Below the pieces are notes generated by a model. The model ran no database searches. It was not told the origin of the DNA and saw only the letters and a program-made list of their open reading frames with translations. A stretch of DNA of 53,121 nucleotides from Reyranella massiliensis 521 (GTDB lineage: Bacteria; Pseudomonadota; Alphaproteobacteria; Reyranellales; Reyranellaceae), in contig CAMAYC010000021.1 of the NCBI GenBank assembly GCA_945862125.1, positions 1 through 53,121 of the forward strand. The letters run 5' to 3'. Positions within the stretch are counted from its first letter, which is position 1. Every line of letters begins with the position of its first letter. Position numbers and translations under genes: made by a program. This document shows, piece by piece, positions 44,756-52,806 of this stretch.

Positions 44756-45202
44756 ATGGAGAAGTTCGTAAGCGCTCTGGTTGCCGCATGTGGGCTCTCT
44801 GCGAGCTGGACAACTGCGAGTTCAGTCTCCGCTCAGCCTCCCGAAACTCACAATTACACGAGCTTCACGGCAATCGCCGGAACGCCACTGCATCTCGGCT
44901 ATTATGCTTCCATAAACAAGGACTGCAGTTCCGCCCCTCTCCCTACAGTCCGCGTCATAGCTGCACCGAGACAAGGGACGCTGGTCGTGAAGCTCGGAGA
45001 ACTGACAACGCAGAGCGTAGCCGGCTGTCCAGGACTTACTACGCCCGCCCGGATCCTGATGTATGAGACGTTCAAGGTGGAAGCGGATATCGACCACTTC
45101 ATCTACGAGGTCACCAATGCCAATGGCGACGTCGGCGTGTTTGATATTTCGATAAATATTGCGGATCGTCCGGCGCCCGCATCAGGTGTGACTCGGCAGT
45201 GA
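44756..45202 (+). CDS. Secreted hypothetical protein (148 aa)
   Basis: 148 residues with a signal peptide (VSALVAACGLSASWTTASSV, cleavage near VSAQ). The mature part reads NYTSFTAIAGTPLHLGYYAS, CSSAPLPTVRVIAAPRQGTL and VTNANGDVGVFDISINI, which is a beta-rich, Ig-like pattern with one Cys pair. No family recognised. The ATG has GGGAG seven bases upstream. It lies 104 bases after the ClpP-like gene in the same direction; no regulatory site was noticed in that gap. Confidence 0.65.
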   Translation: MEKFVSALVAACGLSASWTTASSVSAQPPETHNYTSFTAIAGTPLHLGYYASINKDCSSAPLPTVRVIAAPRQGTLVVKLGELTTQSVAGCPGLTTPARILMYETFKVEADIDHFIYEVTNANGDVGVFDISINIADRPAPASGVTRQ

Positions 45203-45223
45203 TGGCGGACCGACTTCCGGGGC

Positions 45224-45358
45224 TTACAGCCCCTTCCTGCTCGCGCCGGATCTGCGGCTCCGCCTGGCGACGCCGACCAAACCCCAAATGAGAAGGATGG
45301 GAGCGGCCCCAAGCCCCACCGCCAGGGCGAAGTAGAGAAAGAGATCGTTCAGGTCCAC
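45224..45358 (-). CDS. Small single-pass membrane protein (44 aa)
   Basis: The GTG at 45358 is preferred since AAGGGA lies six bases upstream; a GTG at 45412 would give 62 residues with no better ribosome site. The protein is MDLNDLFLYFALAVGLGAAP followed by ILLIWGLVGVARRSRRS and a basic tail. It is one membrane helix with positive C-terminus. It follows the c-type cytochrome gene on the same strand and could be a partner or anchor. No family named. Confidence 0.55.
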   Translation of the reverse strand: MDLNDLFLYFALAVGLGAAPILLIWGLVGVARRSRRSGASRKGL

Positions 45359-45418
45359 CAGGCTTCCCTTATTGTCGCGGCCGTAAAGCACGGCCGCGGC
45401 CAGGTGCTTCACGCTCGG

Positions 45419-45730
45419 CTAACGCAGGCTCAGGATGTAGGAGATCAGTGCGTTCCGCTCGCTGCGGCTGAGTTGGAAGTCAGGCATACGCGTGTGGCCC
45501 GTCGAAAGATAACTGTCGAGCGATGCTGCAGTCGTGCCGGGCTTGGCGGCAATCGCCGGAAACGTCGGCACACCGTCGGCGGTCGCACTGCGCGGCTCAC
45601 GTTCGACGATATGGCAAGCCATGCACCAGCGTTCGGCGAGAAAGCGCCCACTTCGAGAATCCTGAGCTGCCGCCGGAAGCGACAGCAGCACCGCTATAAT
45701 TGCCGTCATCTTTCCCACACGCACCTCCAT
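45419..45730 (-). CDS. Small class I c-type cytochrome, periplasmic
   Basis: 103 residues. Signal peptide MEVRVGKMTAIIAVLLSLPA, then the heme site CMACH in GRFLAERWCMACHIVEREP and the distal Met in STGHTRMPDFQLS, with YILSLR as the closing helix. I prefer ATG 45730 to the inner ATG at 45709 because only the first supplies Arg and Lys at the start of the signal. It would carry electrons in the periplasm. It lies in the group FixK-type regulator, baeRF protein, cytochrome, which suggests hypoxic expression. Confidence 0.9.
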   Translation of the reverse strand: MEVRVGKMTAIIAVLLSLPAAAQDSRSGRFLAERWCMACHIVEREPRSATADGVPTFPAIAAKPGTTAASLDSYLSTGHTRMPDFQLSRSERNALISYILSLR

Positions 45731-45776
45731 GAACAGTGTCCAGCGCCAATCCAGCTGTCCGCGATGGGCGCAGCAG

Positions 45777-46175
45777 CTAAGCCGGGCTCTTCATCTTGTC
45801 GGTTGCCCGGAACATCTTGCGCGCCATCGCCACCAATTCCCCGTCGGTCGGATGATCGGCGGCTTCCACTGCCGATACGCGGTCCGACAGATGTGGTGCA
45901 TGCGCTGCGATATAGGCAGCCAGCTCCGTTTTGGCGCTGGCCGGACCTACGATCATGATCGCCCCTGCCCCGGAGACCGACTCCGTCACGCGCCGGAAGA
46001 AATCCTTGTCGATCGGCGCGTGGCCGCTGCCGACCGTGTTCGCCTTGTGGTGAAGGTGGACAGTCGGATCGTGCGGCCGGATCACGTCGCGTTCGACGTC
46101 GGTTGCGTTGAAGCGAAAGACCTTGGCCTGATGATGGTCGATCCAGACGATCGAGTGGAAATGCTGCTGTAACAT
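45777..46175 (-). CDS. baeRF-family protein (archaeo-eukaryotic release-factor-like, 'translational machinery protein')
   Basis: 132 residues. The opening HSIVWIDHHQAKVFRFNATD, the middle HLHHKANTVGSGHAPIDKDF and the end VEAADHPTDGELVAMARKMF match the short proteins usually labelled 'translational machinery protein'; they belong to the bacterial eRF1/pelota-like (baeRF) group with the same type of alpha-beta core. The family is thought to act on stalled ribosomes, but this short version keeps only one domain and lacks a GGQ motif; GSGHAP is in a similar place. The ATG is preceded by AGGAGG six bases upstream. It starts ten bases after the FixK-type regulator gene. Confidence 0.82.
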   Translation of the reverse strand: MLQQHFHSIVWIDHHQAKVFRFNATDVERDVIRPHDPTVHLHHKANTVGSGHAPIDKDFFRRVTESVSGAGAIMIVGPASAKTELAAYIAAHAPHLSDRVSAVEAADHPTDGELVAMARKMFRATDKMKSPA

Positions 46176-46185
46176 GTTGTCCTCC

Positions 46186-46884
46186 TCAGGCGTTCAGGCG
46201 CCGCAGGGCGTCCTTGTCGCACAGGACGACCGAGCGACTGGCGGCCGCCAGCTTGATCAGGCCTTCCCTGGCAAATTGCGTCAACGTGCGCGATACAGTC
46301 TCGATCGTGAGACCGAGATGGTCGGCAATGTCGGTGCGCTGCATCGGCAAGTCGAACCGGTCTCCTTTGGAAACCCGCCGTGACATATCGAGCAGGAACG
46401 ACGCGACCTTCTCCTGCGCGGTCTTGCGTCCGAGCAGCATCATATGGTCGTGGGCGCGCTCGAGACTGCGCATCATCGACGACATGACCTGGTCACCAAG
46501 CTCCGGATCGTCATGTGCGAGCGTCTCGAAGCGGCGGCGGCGGAATGCCACGATCTTGGCAGCATCGACGGCGTCGGCCGAGAAGCGATGCTCTTCGCCG
46601 GTTTCCAGGCCGAAGATATCGCCAGCGAGATGAAATGCGTCGATCTGGCGTCGGCCGTCGTTCAGGAGCTTGTAGGTCCGCACCGTGCCGGATACGACCT
46701 TGTAGAAGAATTCGGCGGCATCGCCTTCGGCGAATACCTCCTCGCCTTTACCGAGGACCCGGGCGACACCGACCGGCTTGGCGGTCATCGCATCGCTCCG
46801 GTGGGGCATCGCGGCGGCCCCTTTCATGGCGATGGCGGCGGCGGTCGGAAGTCTGGAGCCGCTTATGGCAGTATAGGCCTGCAT
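46186..46884 (-). CDS. fixK: Crp/Fnr-family regulator of the FixK type
   Basis: 232 residues from ATG 46884 (GGGAG six bases upstream; ATG 46908 lacks such a site). The cyclic-nucleotide-like barrel (GEEVFAEGDAAEFFYKVVSG) is followed by the dimer helix and a winged helix with DIADHLGLTIETVSRTLTQF, whose E..SR reads the TTGA-type site. There are no N-terminal cysteines, so it does not sense O2 itself like FNR. It fits FixK, whose gene is normally switched on by FixJ, and a FixJ-like site is upstream. It leads the group regulator, baeRF, cytochrome. Confidence 0.85.
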   Translation of the reverse strand: MQAYTAISGSRLPTAAAIAMKGAAAMPHRSDAMTAKPVGVARVLGKGEEVFAEGDAAEFFYKVVSGTVRTYKLLNDGRRQIDAFHLAGDIFGLETGEEHRFSADAVDAAKIVAFRRRRFETLAHDDPELGDQVMSSMMRSLERAHDHMMLLGRKTAQEKVASFLLDMSRRVSKGDRFDLPMQRTDIADHLGLTIETVSRTLTQFAREGLIKLAAASRSVVLCDKDALRRLNA

Positions 46885-46964
46885 CGAACTCTCCCGGGTT
46901 GGAACCATGCGCAGGCTCTCGGTAGCCCGCGGCCCGGGGGCGTCGCCATTCGGGTAAAGAACTA

Positions 46965-46978
46965 AGGGATTCTACGTA
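46965..46978 (-). promoter_or_regulatory. Putative FixJ-binding site upstream of the FixK-type gene
   Basis: On the minus strand the site reads CTACGTAGAATCCC. The published in vitro class I FixJ consensus is, to my memory, GTAMGTAG followed by TTTCCC, giving 11 of 14 matches. It lies about 80 bases upstream of the fixK start, a distance compatible with FixJ action. The core CTACGTAG is itself palindromic, so other binders are possible. Confidence 0.5.
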
Positions 46979-46989
46979 GGCGCGGAAAA

Positions 46990-49512
46990 CTAGGACCGGA
47001 AGCCCGCCCGCCAGAACGGCTTGATCACTTCAAGGACCGTTAAAACAGCCAGTCCGGCAAGAAGTGTCAGGCCCAAATCATCGAGATGGAGGGTACCGAA
47101 ACGGAACAGCTCCATGGCGGGCTGCCACGTCAGGCTGACGGCAAGTATCCCGGCTACGCCGGATAGCAGCAGCCACAGGGACAGGTTCGGCCGGAGAAGT
47201 GCTTTGAGCATCGAGCTGCTGAAGGACCGATTCACTAGAATGAGGCTGGCGTTGGTCAGCACCAGCGAAACAAACACCAGGGCCCGCAGTTCGTTTTCCG
47301 GCATTTCCCGTGCAAGTCCGCCGGCGAAGGACGCCGCCACGGCAGCAAAAGCCAGCACACCCTGGACAAGGCTCCAGCCGATCAGCCTGCCCGAAAGTAT
47401 CTGACTCGCCGGGCTGCGCGGGGGGCGGCTCATCAGATCATCTTCGTCGGTCTCGGCTTCGAACACGATCGAGCAAGCGGGGTCGATCACCATCTCCAGG
47501 AAGGCGATGTGAATCGGAGTGAGAATTAGTGGAAGTCCAAACAGCAGCGGCAAAAGCGCCAGACCGACGATCGGAAGATGCACTGCGACGATGAAGGCCA
47601 TGGCTTTGCGCAAATTGTCGTAGATCCGACGCCCCAGCCGGATTGTGCGGACTATTGAGCCAAAATCGTCGTCCAGGAGGACGATTGAGGACGCCTCGCG
47701 CGCAACATCGGTGCCGCGACCGCCCATGGCGATGCCGATATGTGCCGATTTAAGTGCCGGCGCGTCATTCACGCCGTCGCCCGTCATTACGACGATCTCG
47801 CCTTTGGCCTTGAGCGCCTCGACAAGGCGCAGTTTCTGTTCCGGCATGATGCGGGCAAAGACATTGACCGTGGCGATGCGGTCCGCGAGCGCCGCGCCAT
47901 CGAGGCGCGCCAGTTCCTCGCCGCTCATCGCACCTGAAGATTCCAGACCGGCGCGTTCGGCGATTGCCTGGGCAGTGGCGGGATAGTCGCCGGTGATCAT
48001 CACGACCCTGACACCGGCGGCGCGGCATTCGCTCACGGCGGCCGGCACGTTGGCACGCAAAGGGTCGGTGAAGCCGACAAGTCCGACAAAGTCGAAGTCG
48101 AAGCCGTGCTGTGTTTCGGGAAGATCTCGTTCGCGAACGACAGCGCGGGCAACGCCCAGAACACGAACCCCTTCACGGCCCATCTCGTTCACCGCTTCAT
48201 GCAACCAGGCCAGCCGCTCGGGATTGAGATGGCACAGCGCGGCGATGGTCTCGGGCGCTCCCTTGGCGCAGGCCATTACTCCTGCATCGCTTCGCGACTG
48301 CCAGACGTTGGTCATGGCAAGCAACCCGGGTCGGAGCCCGTACTGCCGGATCAACTCCAGATCGGCGTAGATGCCCTGCGCACCTCCAGCCAGGCATTCG
48401 GCCTGCGATTTGACTGCCCGCTCCATGGGATCGAATGAGTCGCGCCCACTGGCCAGCAGCGCCGATTCTATCAGATGCGCCCGATCATCGGATGCCGTCG
48501 GAAGCCGCAGGTCACCAATCGTCATGCGGTTCTCTGTCAGGGTGCCTGTCTTGTCAGTGCAGAGGACCGTGGCGGAGCCCAGCATTTCGATGGCCGCCGC
48601 CCGGCGCGTCAGAACGCGAACCTGAGACAGACGCCAGGCGCCCATGACCATGAAGGCCGTCAGCACCAATGGAAATTCCTCCGGCAGCATAGACATGCCG
48701 AGCGCGATGCCGCCCAGGATCGCCTGCAACCAGTCGCCGCGCAGAAAGCCATAGAGGAGGACGGCGATCAGGCTGCCGGTCATGCCGACCACAGCGAAGT
48801 AGCGAACCAGCCGGCGGGTCTCCTGCTGCAGTCGCGGCGGCTCGGTGGCAATTCTGCCCAAGGCCTGGCCAATCTTGCCGATCTCACTGCGCGGGCCGGT
48901 CGCGCGCACGATCGCCAGCCCGTCTCCTCTGACGACGAGGGTCCCGGAGAATACAAAAGGCTGATCTTCCCCGCCGGGCCGACCCATCTGCGCGCGTTCC
49001 TGGCCATCGCCTGCGGATTTCCGCACGGGTACCGACTCGCCGGTCAGCAGCGATTCATCTACCAGGAGATTGTTGGCGGCAGCGACTCCGGCATCCGCCG
49101 CTATGCGATCGCCTTCCTGAAGGACGATGACATCGCCACGGACCACCTCGCGGCCAGGGACTCGCATACGGACGCCGCCTCGGACGACCAATGCACGTGG
49201 GCTGGTCATGTCGCGCAAGGCCTCGAGCACCCGTTCGCTGCGCGTTTCCTGGACGACAGTGATCGAAACGGAGATCGTCGCGAACAGCAGCAGCACCACG
49301 GCTTCGGTGAGGTCGCCCAGCACGAGATAGACCGCACCGGCGCCAAGCAGCAGCGCGAACATCGGCTCGCGCAGCACATCTCCCACGATCCGCAGGAGCG
49401 TCCGCTGATCGGTTCTCGGAAGATCGTTGAATCCCTCGTCGCGCAGCCGCTGCAGGGCTTGCGCTTCGGTCAGGCCGGCGACATCAGACAAGGATGATGA
49501 AGCCGCGCGCAT
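46990..49512 (-). CDS. Cation-transporting P-type ATPase (HAD-IC, type II-like)
   Basis: 840 residues. The N-terminal cation-ATPase domain (GLTEAQALQRLRDEGFNDLP), TGES in the actuator (DESLLTGESVPV), the M4 motif PEEFP in GMSMLPEEFPLVL, the phosphorylation motif DKTGTLTENRMT and the hinge GDGVNDAPALKSA are all present, with C-terminal membrane helices through FLEMVIDPACSIVFEAE. PEEFP replaces the PEGLP of Ca2+ pumps, so the ion is not certain (Ca2+, Mn2+ or other). It starts four bases after the ABC gene and is probably coupled to it; thus it lies in the operon behind the FixK-type box at 50939. Confidence 0.93.
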   Translation of the reverse strand: MRAASSSLSDVAGLTEAQALQRLRDEGFNDLPRTDQRTLLRIVGDVLREPMFALLLGAGAVYLVLGDLTEAVVLLLFATISVSITVVQETRSERVLEALRDMTSPRALVVRGGVRMRVPGREVVRGDVIVLQEGDRIAADAGVAAANNLLVDESLLTGESVPVRKSAGDGQERAQMGRPGGEDQPFVFSGTLVVRGDGLAIVRATGPRSEIGKIGQALGRIATEPPRLQQETRRLVRYFAVVGMTGSLIAVLLYGFLRGDWLQAILGGIALGMSMLPEEFPLVLTAFMVMGAWRLSQVRVLTRRAAAIEMLGSATVLCTDKTGTLTENRMTIGDLRLPTASDDRAHLIESALLASGRDSFDPMERAVKSQAECLAGGAQGIYADLELIRQYGLRPGLLAMTNVWQSRSDAGVMACAKGAPETIAALCHLNPERLAWLHEAVNEMGREGVRVLGVARAVVRERDLPETQHGFDFDFVGLVGFTDPLRANVPAAVSECRAAGVRVVMITGDYPATAQAIAERAGLESSGAMSGEELARLDGAALADRIATVNVFARIMPEQKLRLVEALKAKGEIVVMTGDGVNDAPALKSAHIGIAMGGRGTDVAREASSIVLLDDDFGSIVRTIRLGRRIYDNLRKAMAFIVAVHLPIVGLALLPLLFGLPLILTPIHIAFLEMVIDPACSIVFEAETDEDDLMSRPPRSPASQILSGRLIGWSLVQGVLAFAAVAASFAGGLAREMPENELRALVFVSLVLTNASLILVNRSFSSSMLKALLRPNLSLWLLLSGVAGILAVSLTWQPAMELFRFGTLHLDDLGLTLLAGLAVLTVLEVIKPFWRAGFRS

Positions 49513-49516
49513 CGGC

Positions 49517-50474
49517 TTATTGTGCAAGCGCCGCAACGGGTCGCGTCGGCGCAGCACTTGCCAGGCGGTTCGCGGCGTCGGCGAACAGACGATACTTGAC
49601 GCCCACGACCGAGAACTCACGCGCCCAGTTCACGAGGTCACCCCAAGGGTCGTTGAGCTTGCCGAGGCCGCCTACGATGGCAACGACCGTGCCGACTTCG
49701 ATCCGCCCTTCGATGGCAAGCCAGCCGCCGATGCACAACGCCACCGCAACCGCGAGGTGATGCATGAGATTCATCAGGAGATTCATACTGTACTTGAGCT
49801 TGTAGATTCCCATGTTCAGTTCGAAGACGCGCTGAATCGGTGCATCTTCGAGGCGATGGCCCTGGGGAAAGGCACCTTCGACGATGGTCCCGCTGATCTC
49901 ACGCTTGGTCAGGATACGCGCTTCGGCACGACGGTTGATCGCGAGCTGCAAGAGCGGGACGAACACCATCTGGGGCACGAAGAAGGCGAGGCCCAGCAAC
50001 GCAAGCATTGGCTCAAGATAGAACATGTAGCCGATGACGCTCGCCAGGATGCCCCCCCTGGAGCAGCGGCTCGGAGAGGCTGATGCCCGTGAATCCTCCG
50101 ATCGGCTCCGCCTCCTCCAGGATCATGGCGACTTCCACGCCGGTATCGGCGTGAGATCCCGATGACAGGTCGGCTGCAACGCCGATCCCGCGGACGCCGT
50201 TGCGCAGTCGGCGTACCGTACTTTCGGCAACCCAACCACGATAGACGTTCAGAACGAGCTTCAGGGACTGTTCTGCCACCGCCACGAAGGCGTAGGTGGC
50301 CGCCAGCCAGAACAACGTTGCGAACGCGCCTTTGCCAATGACGTCGTTGACGATGCGGCGCTGCAGTTCAAGCGGGACCGCACTGAGCAGGAAGACCGCG
50401 ACCGACAGCAAAGCCAGCCCGGCCTGGTGCAAGCCAGTGAACTGGATGACGTAACCCAAGATGGTGGGAGGCAT
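49517..50474 (-). pseudogene. ABC exporter-type transmembrane domain protein, frameshifted at a 7-G tract
   Basis: The N-terminal 138 residues (start MPPTILGYVIQFTGLHQAG) are in one frame and the C-terminal 169 residues (MFYLEPMLALLGLAFF onward) in another. At 50052-50058 the coding strand has seven G. With six G the text joins without a gap: LLQGGILASVIGYMFYLEP. The joined 318-residue protein is a type I ABC transmembrane domain ending NWAREFSVVGVKYRLFADAA, without any nucleotide-binding domain. Either the gene carries a real +1 mutation, or the tract is a sequencing error, or slippage allows some product. It lies between the receiver gene and the P-type ATPase gene, spacing 15 and 4 bases. 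Confidence 0.82.
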
Positions 50475-50489
50475 CGGACCCGCCCCGAA

Positions 50490-50867
50490 TCAGTCGCACG
50501 TCCCCAAAGCCAAGCGAATACTCTCGATGAGAGCACCGTCAGACAAGGGCTTCTCGAGAACGTAGCTGATTCCCAAGCTTGCCGCGAAGCGGCGCAACTG
50601 CTTGTTGGCGCGCCCGGTGATCAGGATCACCGGCAGAGCAACTTCCCGGGCCTTCAAGGCCTCGACAAGCTGCAGCCCATCCATTCCTGGCATACGATAG
50701 TCAATCACCAGGCAGCCGGACTCCGGCAGGTCTTCGTCGGCCAGGAGCGCCACCGGCCCTGTATAGAGGCGAACGACCAGCCCCTCGATTTCGAGAGCGA
50801 ATTTGAGCGAACTGCGAACCGCCGCATCATCGTCTACGATGAGAACGGTTCCGGCCTTCTTCGCCAT
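50490..50867 (-). CDS. Single-domain response regulator (lone receiver)
   Basis: 125 residues with only a receiver: acidic pocket VDDD (residues 11-14), phospho-acceptor Asp56 in CLVIDYRMPGMDG, Thr in VILITGR and Lys in VLEKPLS. There is no DNA-binding domain. Lone receivers near FixLJ include FixT of Sinorhizobium and Caulobacter, which inhibits FixL and is induced by FixK. A FixK-type box lies 72 bases upstream. All the phosphorylation residues are kept and no Cys cluster exists, so it could also be a phosphate sink. It is first of the operon with the ABC and P-type ATPase genes. Confidence 0.9.
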   Translation of the reverse strand: MAKKAGTVLIVDDDAAVRSSLKFALEIEGLVVRLYTGPVALLADEDLPESGCLVIDYRMPGMDGLQLVEALKAREVALPVILITGRANKQLRRFAASLGISYVLEKPLSDGALIESIRLALGTCD

Positions 50868-50938
50868 AGGCACGGCATTCCTGGTCGAATTGGTGAACCC
50901 CAGCAACTAACCCATATCAGTTCAGAGCTCTGCGCGAC

Positions 50939-50952
50939 TTGATCCAGCGCAA
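50939..50952. promoter_or_regulatory. FixK/FNR-type box (anaerobox) upstream of the lone receiver gene
   Basis: TTGATCCAGCGCAA on the plus strand matches TTG[AC]-N6-[TG]CAA, the FixK consensus. Read toward the receiver gene, a TATGGG hexamer (50911-50916) lies 22 bases beyond the box, which is the -10 spacing of a class II promoter with the box near -41.5. It would place transcription start about 37 bases before the receiver ATG. A promoter under FixK control of receiver, ABC and ATPase genes is the natural reading. Confidence 0.65.
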
Positions 50953-50975
50953 GGAGGTGGCGGTTACCCACCCGC

Positions 50976-51590
50976 CTACTTAATGCCGCCGCTGAGAAGT
51001 ACCATTCGAACCAGTTCGGACAGGCTATCTGCCTGCATCTTGGTCATCACATTCGCGCGATACACTTCTACCGTGCGCGCACTGATTCCCAGATCATAGG
51101 CGATGATCTTGTTCGGCTTACCGGCGACCAGGCCGTCGAGCACTTCGCGCTCCCGTTCGGACAACTGGCCCAGTCGCGCCCGGATCGCGGTGCGGCGCCC
51201 TTCGCTTTCGGCGCTTTGCGCGTGACGGGCCAACGCCGCCCGGATCGCGCTGAGGAGAATTTCATCATCAAAGGGCTTTTCGATGAAGTCGGCGGCGCCC
51301 GCTTTCATGGCCTCCACTGCCAGGGCGACATCGCCGTGGCCGGTCATCACGATCACCGGCAGTCCGATCTTCTTCTCTCGAAGCCGGCGCTGGAGTTCAA
51401 GACCGTCCATCCCGGGCATCCGCACGTCGGTAACGATACAGCCGTCCTGGGCACTGGGCAGGGCAGCCAGAAAAGCGACAGCCGATTCGTGCACGCGTAC
51501 CGCGAGCCCCGCCGTACTGAGCAGAAACGCCAGCGACTGACGCACGCCGACATCATCATCGATGACATGAACGACCTGACTATTCGGCAA
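50976..51590 (-). CDS. fixJ: Two-component response regulator FixJ
   Basis: 204 residues from a TTG start. No ATG is usable; AGGAAA lies six bases before the TTG and the start overlaps the end of fixL by 11 bases. The receiver has VIDDDVGVRQSLAFLL, Asp55 in TDVRMPGMDGLELQ, MTGHGDV and IEKPF; the C-terminal LuxR-type helix-turn-helix is LSEREREVLDGLVAGKPNKI with ISARTVEVYRANVMTKM. Phosphorylated FixJ activates fixK transcription under low oxygen. It is translationally coupled to fixL. Confidence 0.94.
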   Translation of the reverse strand: MPNSQVVHVIDDDVGVRQSLAFLLSTAGLAVRVHESAVAFLAALPSAQDGCIVTDVRMPGMDGLELQRRLREKKIGLPVIVMTGHGDVALAVEAMKAGAADFIEKPFDDEILLSAIRAALARHAQSAESEGRRTAIRARLGQLSEREREVLDGLVAGKPNKIIAYDLGISARTVEVYRANVMTKMQADSLSELVRMVLLSGGIK

Positions 51591-52755
51591 GGTCCATTTC
51601 CTCTCTTGCGGTACGCAGCGTGAATCGGAAGATCGTGCCGCCCGACGGTTTGGCATCAACCCAGATCTTGCCGCCATGCGCTTCCACGATCGTGCGGCAG
51701 ATCGAGAGGCCGAGGCCCATACCCTTGCGCTTGGTAGTGACGAAAGGCTGGAAGAGATGGGCGGCAACTTCTGGCGCCAGACCGGCGCCCGTGTCCGAGA
51801 CGCTCACCTCCACGGTTTCGTCGGCATTCGTCATCGTTCCAATCTCCAGCTCACGGCGGCCGGATGATTCGGTCATGATATCGATCGCGTTGCGAATCAG
51901 ATTGACCAGCACCTGTTGGATCTGGATGCGATCGGCGAGCACGAGCGCGGCACTTGGATCCATCCGGAACGACACCGCGATTCCGTTCTCCTTGGCACCG
52001 ATCAGGGCAAGCGTGCTGGCATCCTCTATCAGCTTCGGCAGGCTTTCGACGCGGCGCTCGCTTTCGCCCCGCGCCACGAACTCCCGGAGACGGCGGATGA
52101 TATGCCCGGCACGCAACGCCTGGTCGGCGGCTTTGCTCACGGCATCACGAAGCACCAGCGCCGGCTCACCGTCGATCCGTTCGAGCAGCCTCTGGCACCC
52201 CTTCAGATAATTGGCAATTGCGGTCAGCGGCTGATTGATCTCGTGCGCCAGGGTCGAGGCCATCTCGCCAAGGGCCGTGAACCGCGACATGTGAGTCACC
52301 TCCGACTGCAATTCATTCAGTCGGCTTTCCGTCACCTGCTGGTCCGTCAGGTCGCGTATGAAACCGGTAAAATAATGCTTGTTGCCCGAACGCAGTTCGC
52401 CGATCGTCAGATGCATCGGGAAGGTCGTACCGTCCCTGCGCTGCCCCACCACGACCCGGCCTATACCGATGATTCGCCGTTCACCGGTCGTCAGGTACCT
52501 CTTGAGATAGCTGTCATGCTGTTCACGGTGCGGAGCCGGCATGAGCTGCTTGATGTTCTTGCCAGCAATTTCATCGAGGGAATACCCAAACAGCCGTTCA
52601 GCTGTCGTGCTGAGCGATTCGATGCGGCCACTCTCGTCGATGATGATCATCGCATCGGGAACCGTCTGCATGATCGACAGCAGCCGCGCTTCGGCGGCCT
52701 CAAGCGCGGTCGCCAGAGCTACAGGATCTCTCTCCGTACGCATCGGTACCGACAT
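51580..52755 (-). CDS. fixL: Oxygen-sensing histidine kinase FixL (heme PAS)
   Basis: 391 residues, soluble, without membrane helices. The PAS domain (residues about 28-140) keeps the heme-sensor residues known from Bradyrhizobium FixL: His80 in REQHDSYLKRYLTTG and Arg100 in IIGIGRVVVGQRRDGT. The kinase follows with His171 in LAHEINQPLTAI, N-box VNLIRNAIDIMTE, DTGAGL and GMGLGLSICRTIVEAHGG. O2 bound to the heme switches the kinase off; in hypoxia it phosphorylates FixJ. ATG 52755 is preceded by AAGGA five bases upstream. It lacks the membrane part of the Sinorhizobium protein, like the Bradyrhizobium type. Confidence 0.95.
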   Translation of the reverse strand: MSVPMRTERDPVALATALEAAEARLLSIMQTVPDAMIIIDESGRIESLSTTAERLFGYSLDEIAGKNIKQLMPAPHREQHDSYLKRYLTTGERRIIGIGRVVVGQRRDGTTFPMHLTIGELRSGNKHYFTGFIRDLTDQQVTESRLNELQSEVTHMSRFTALGEMASTLAHEINQPLTAIANYLKGCQRLLERIDGEPALVLRDAVSKAADQALRAGHIIRRLREFVARGESERRVESLPKLIEDASTLALIGAKENGIAVSFRMDPSAALVLADRIQIQQVLVNLIRNAIDIMTESSGRRELEIGTMTNADETVEVSVSDTGAGLAPEVAAHLFQPFVTTKRKGMGLGLSICRTIVEAHGGKIWVDAKPSGGTIFRFTLRTAREEMDLAE

Positions 52756-52806
52756 TATGGTCCTTGGAGCAAACTTCGGGCGAACCATAGCACAACCGAA
52801 CGGCTG

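Noticed and set aside
50013-50070. Programmed frameshift in the ABC gene
   Set aside because: A slippery run exists but no stimulatory structure was recognised; simple insertion or read error is more likely.
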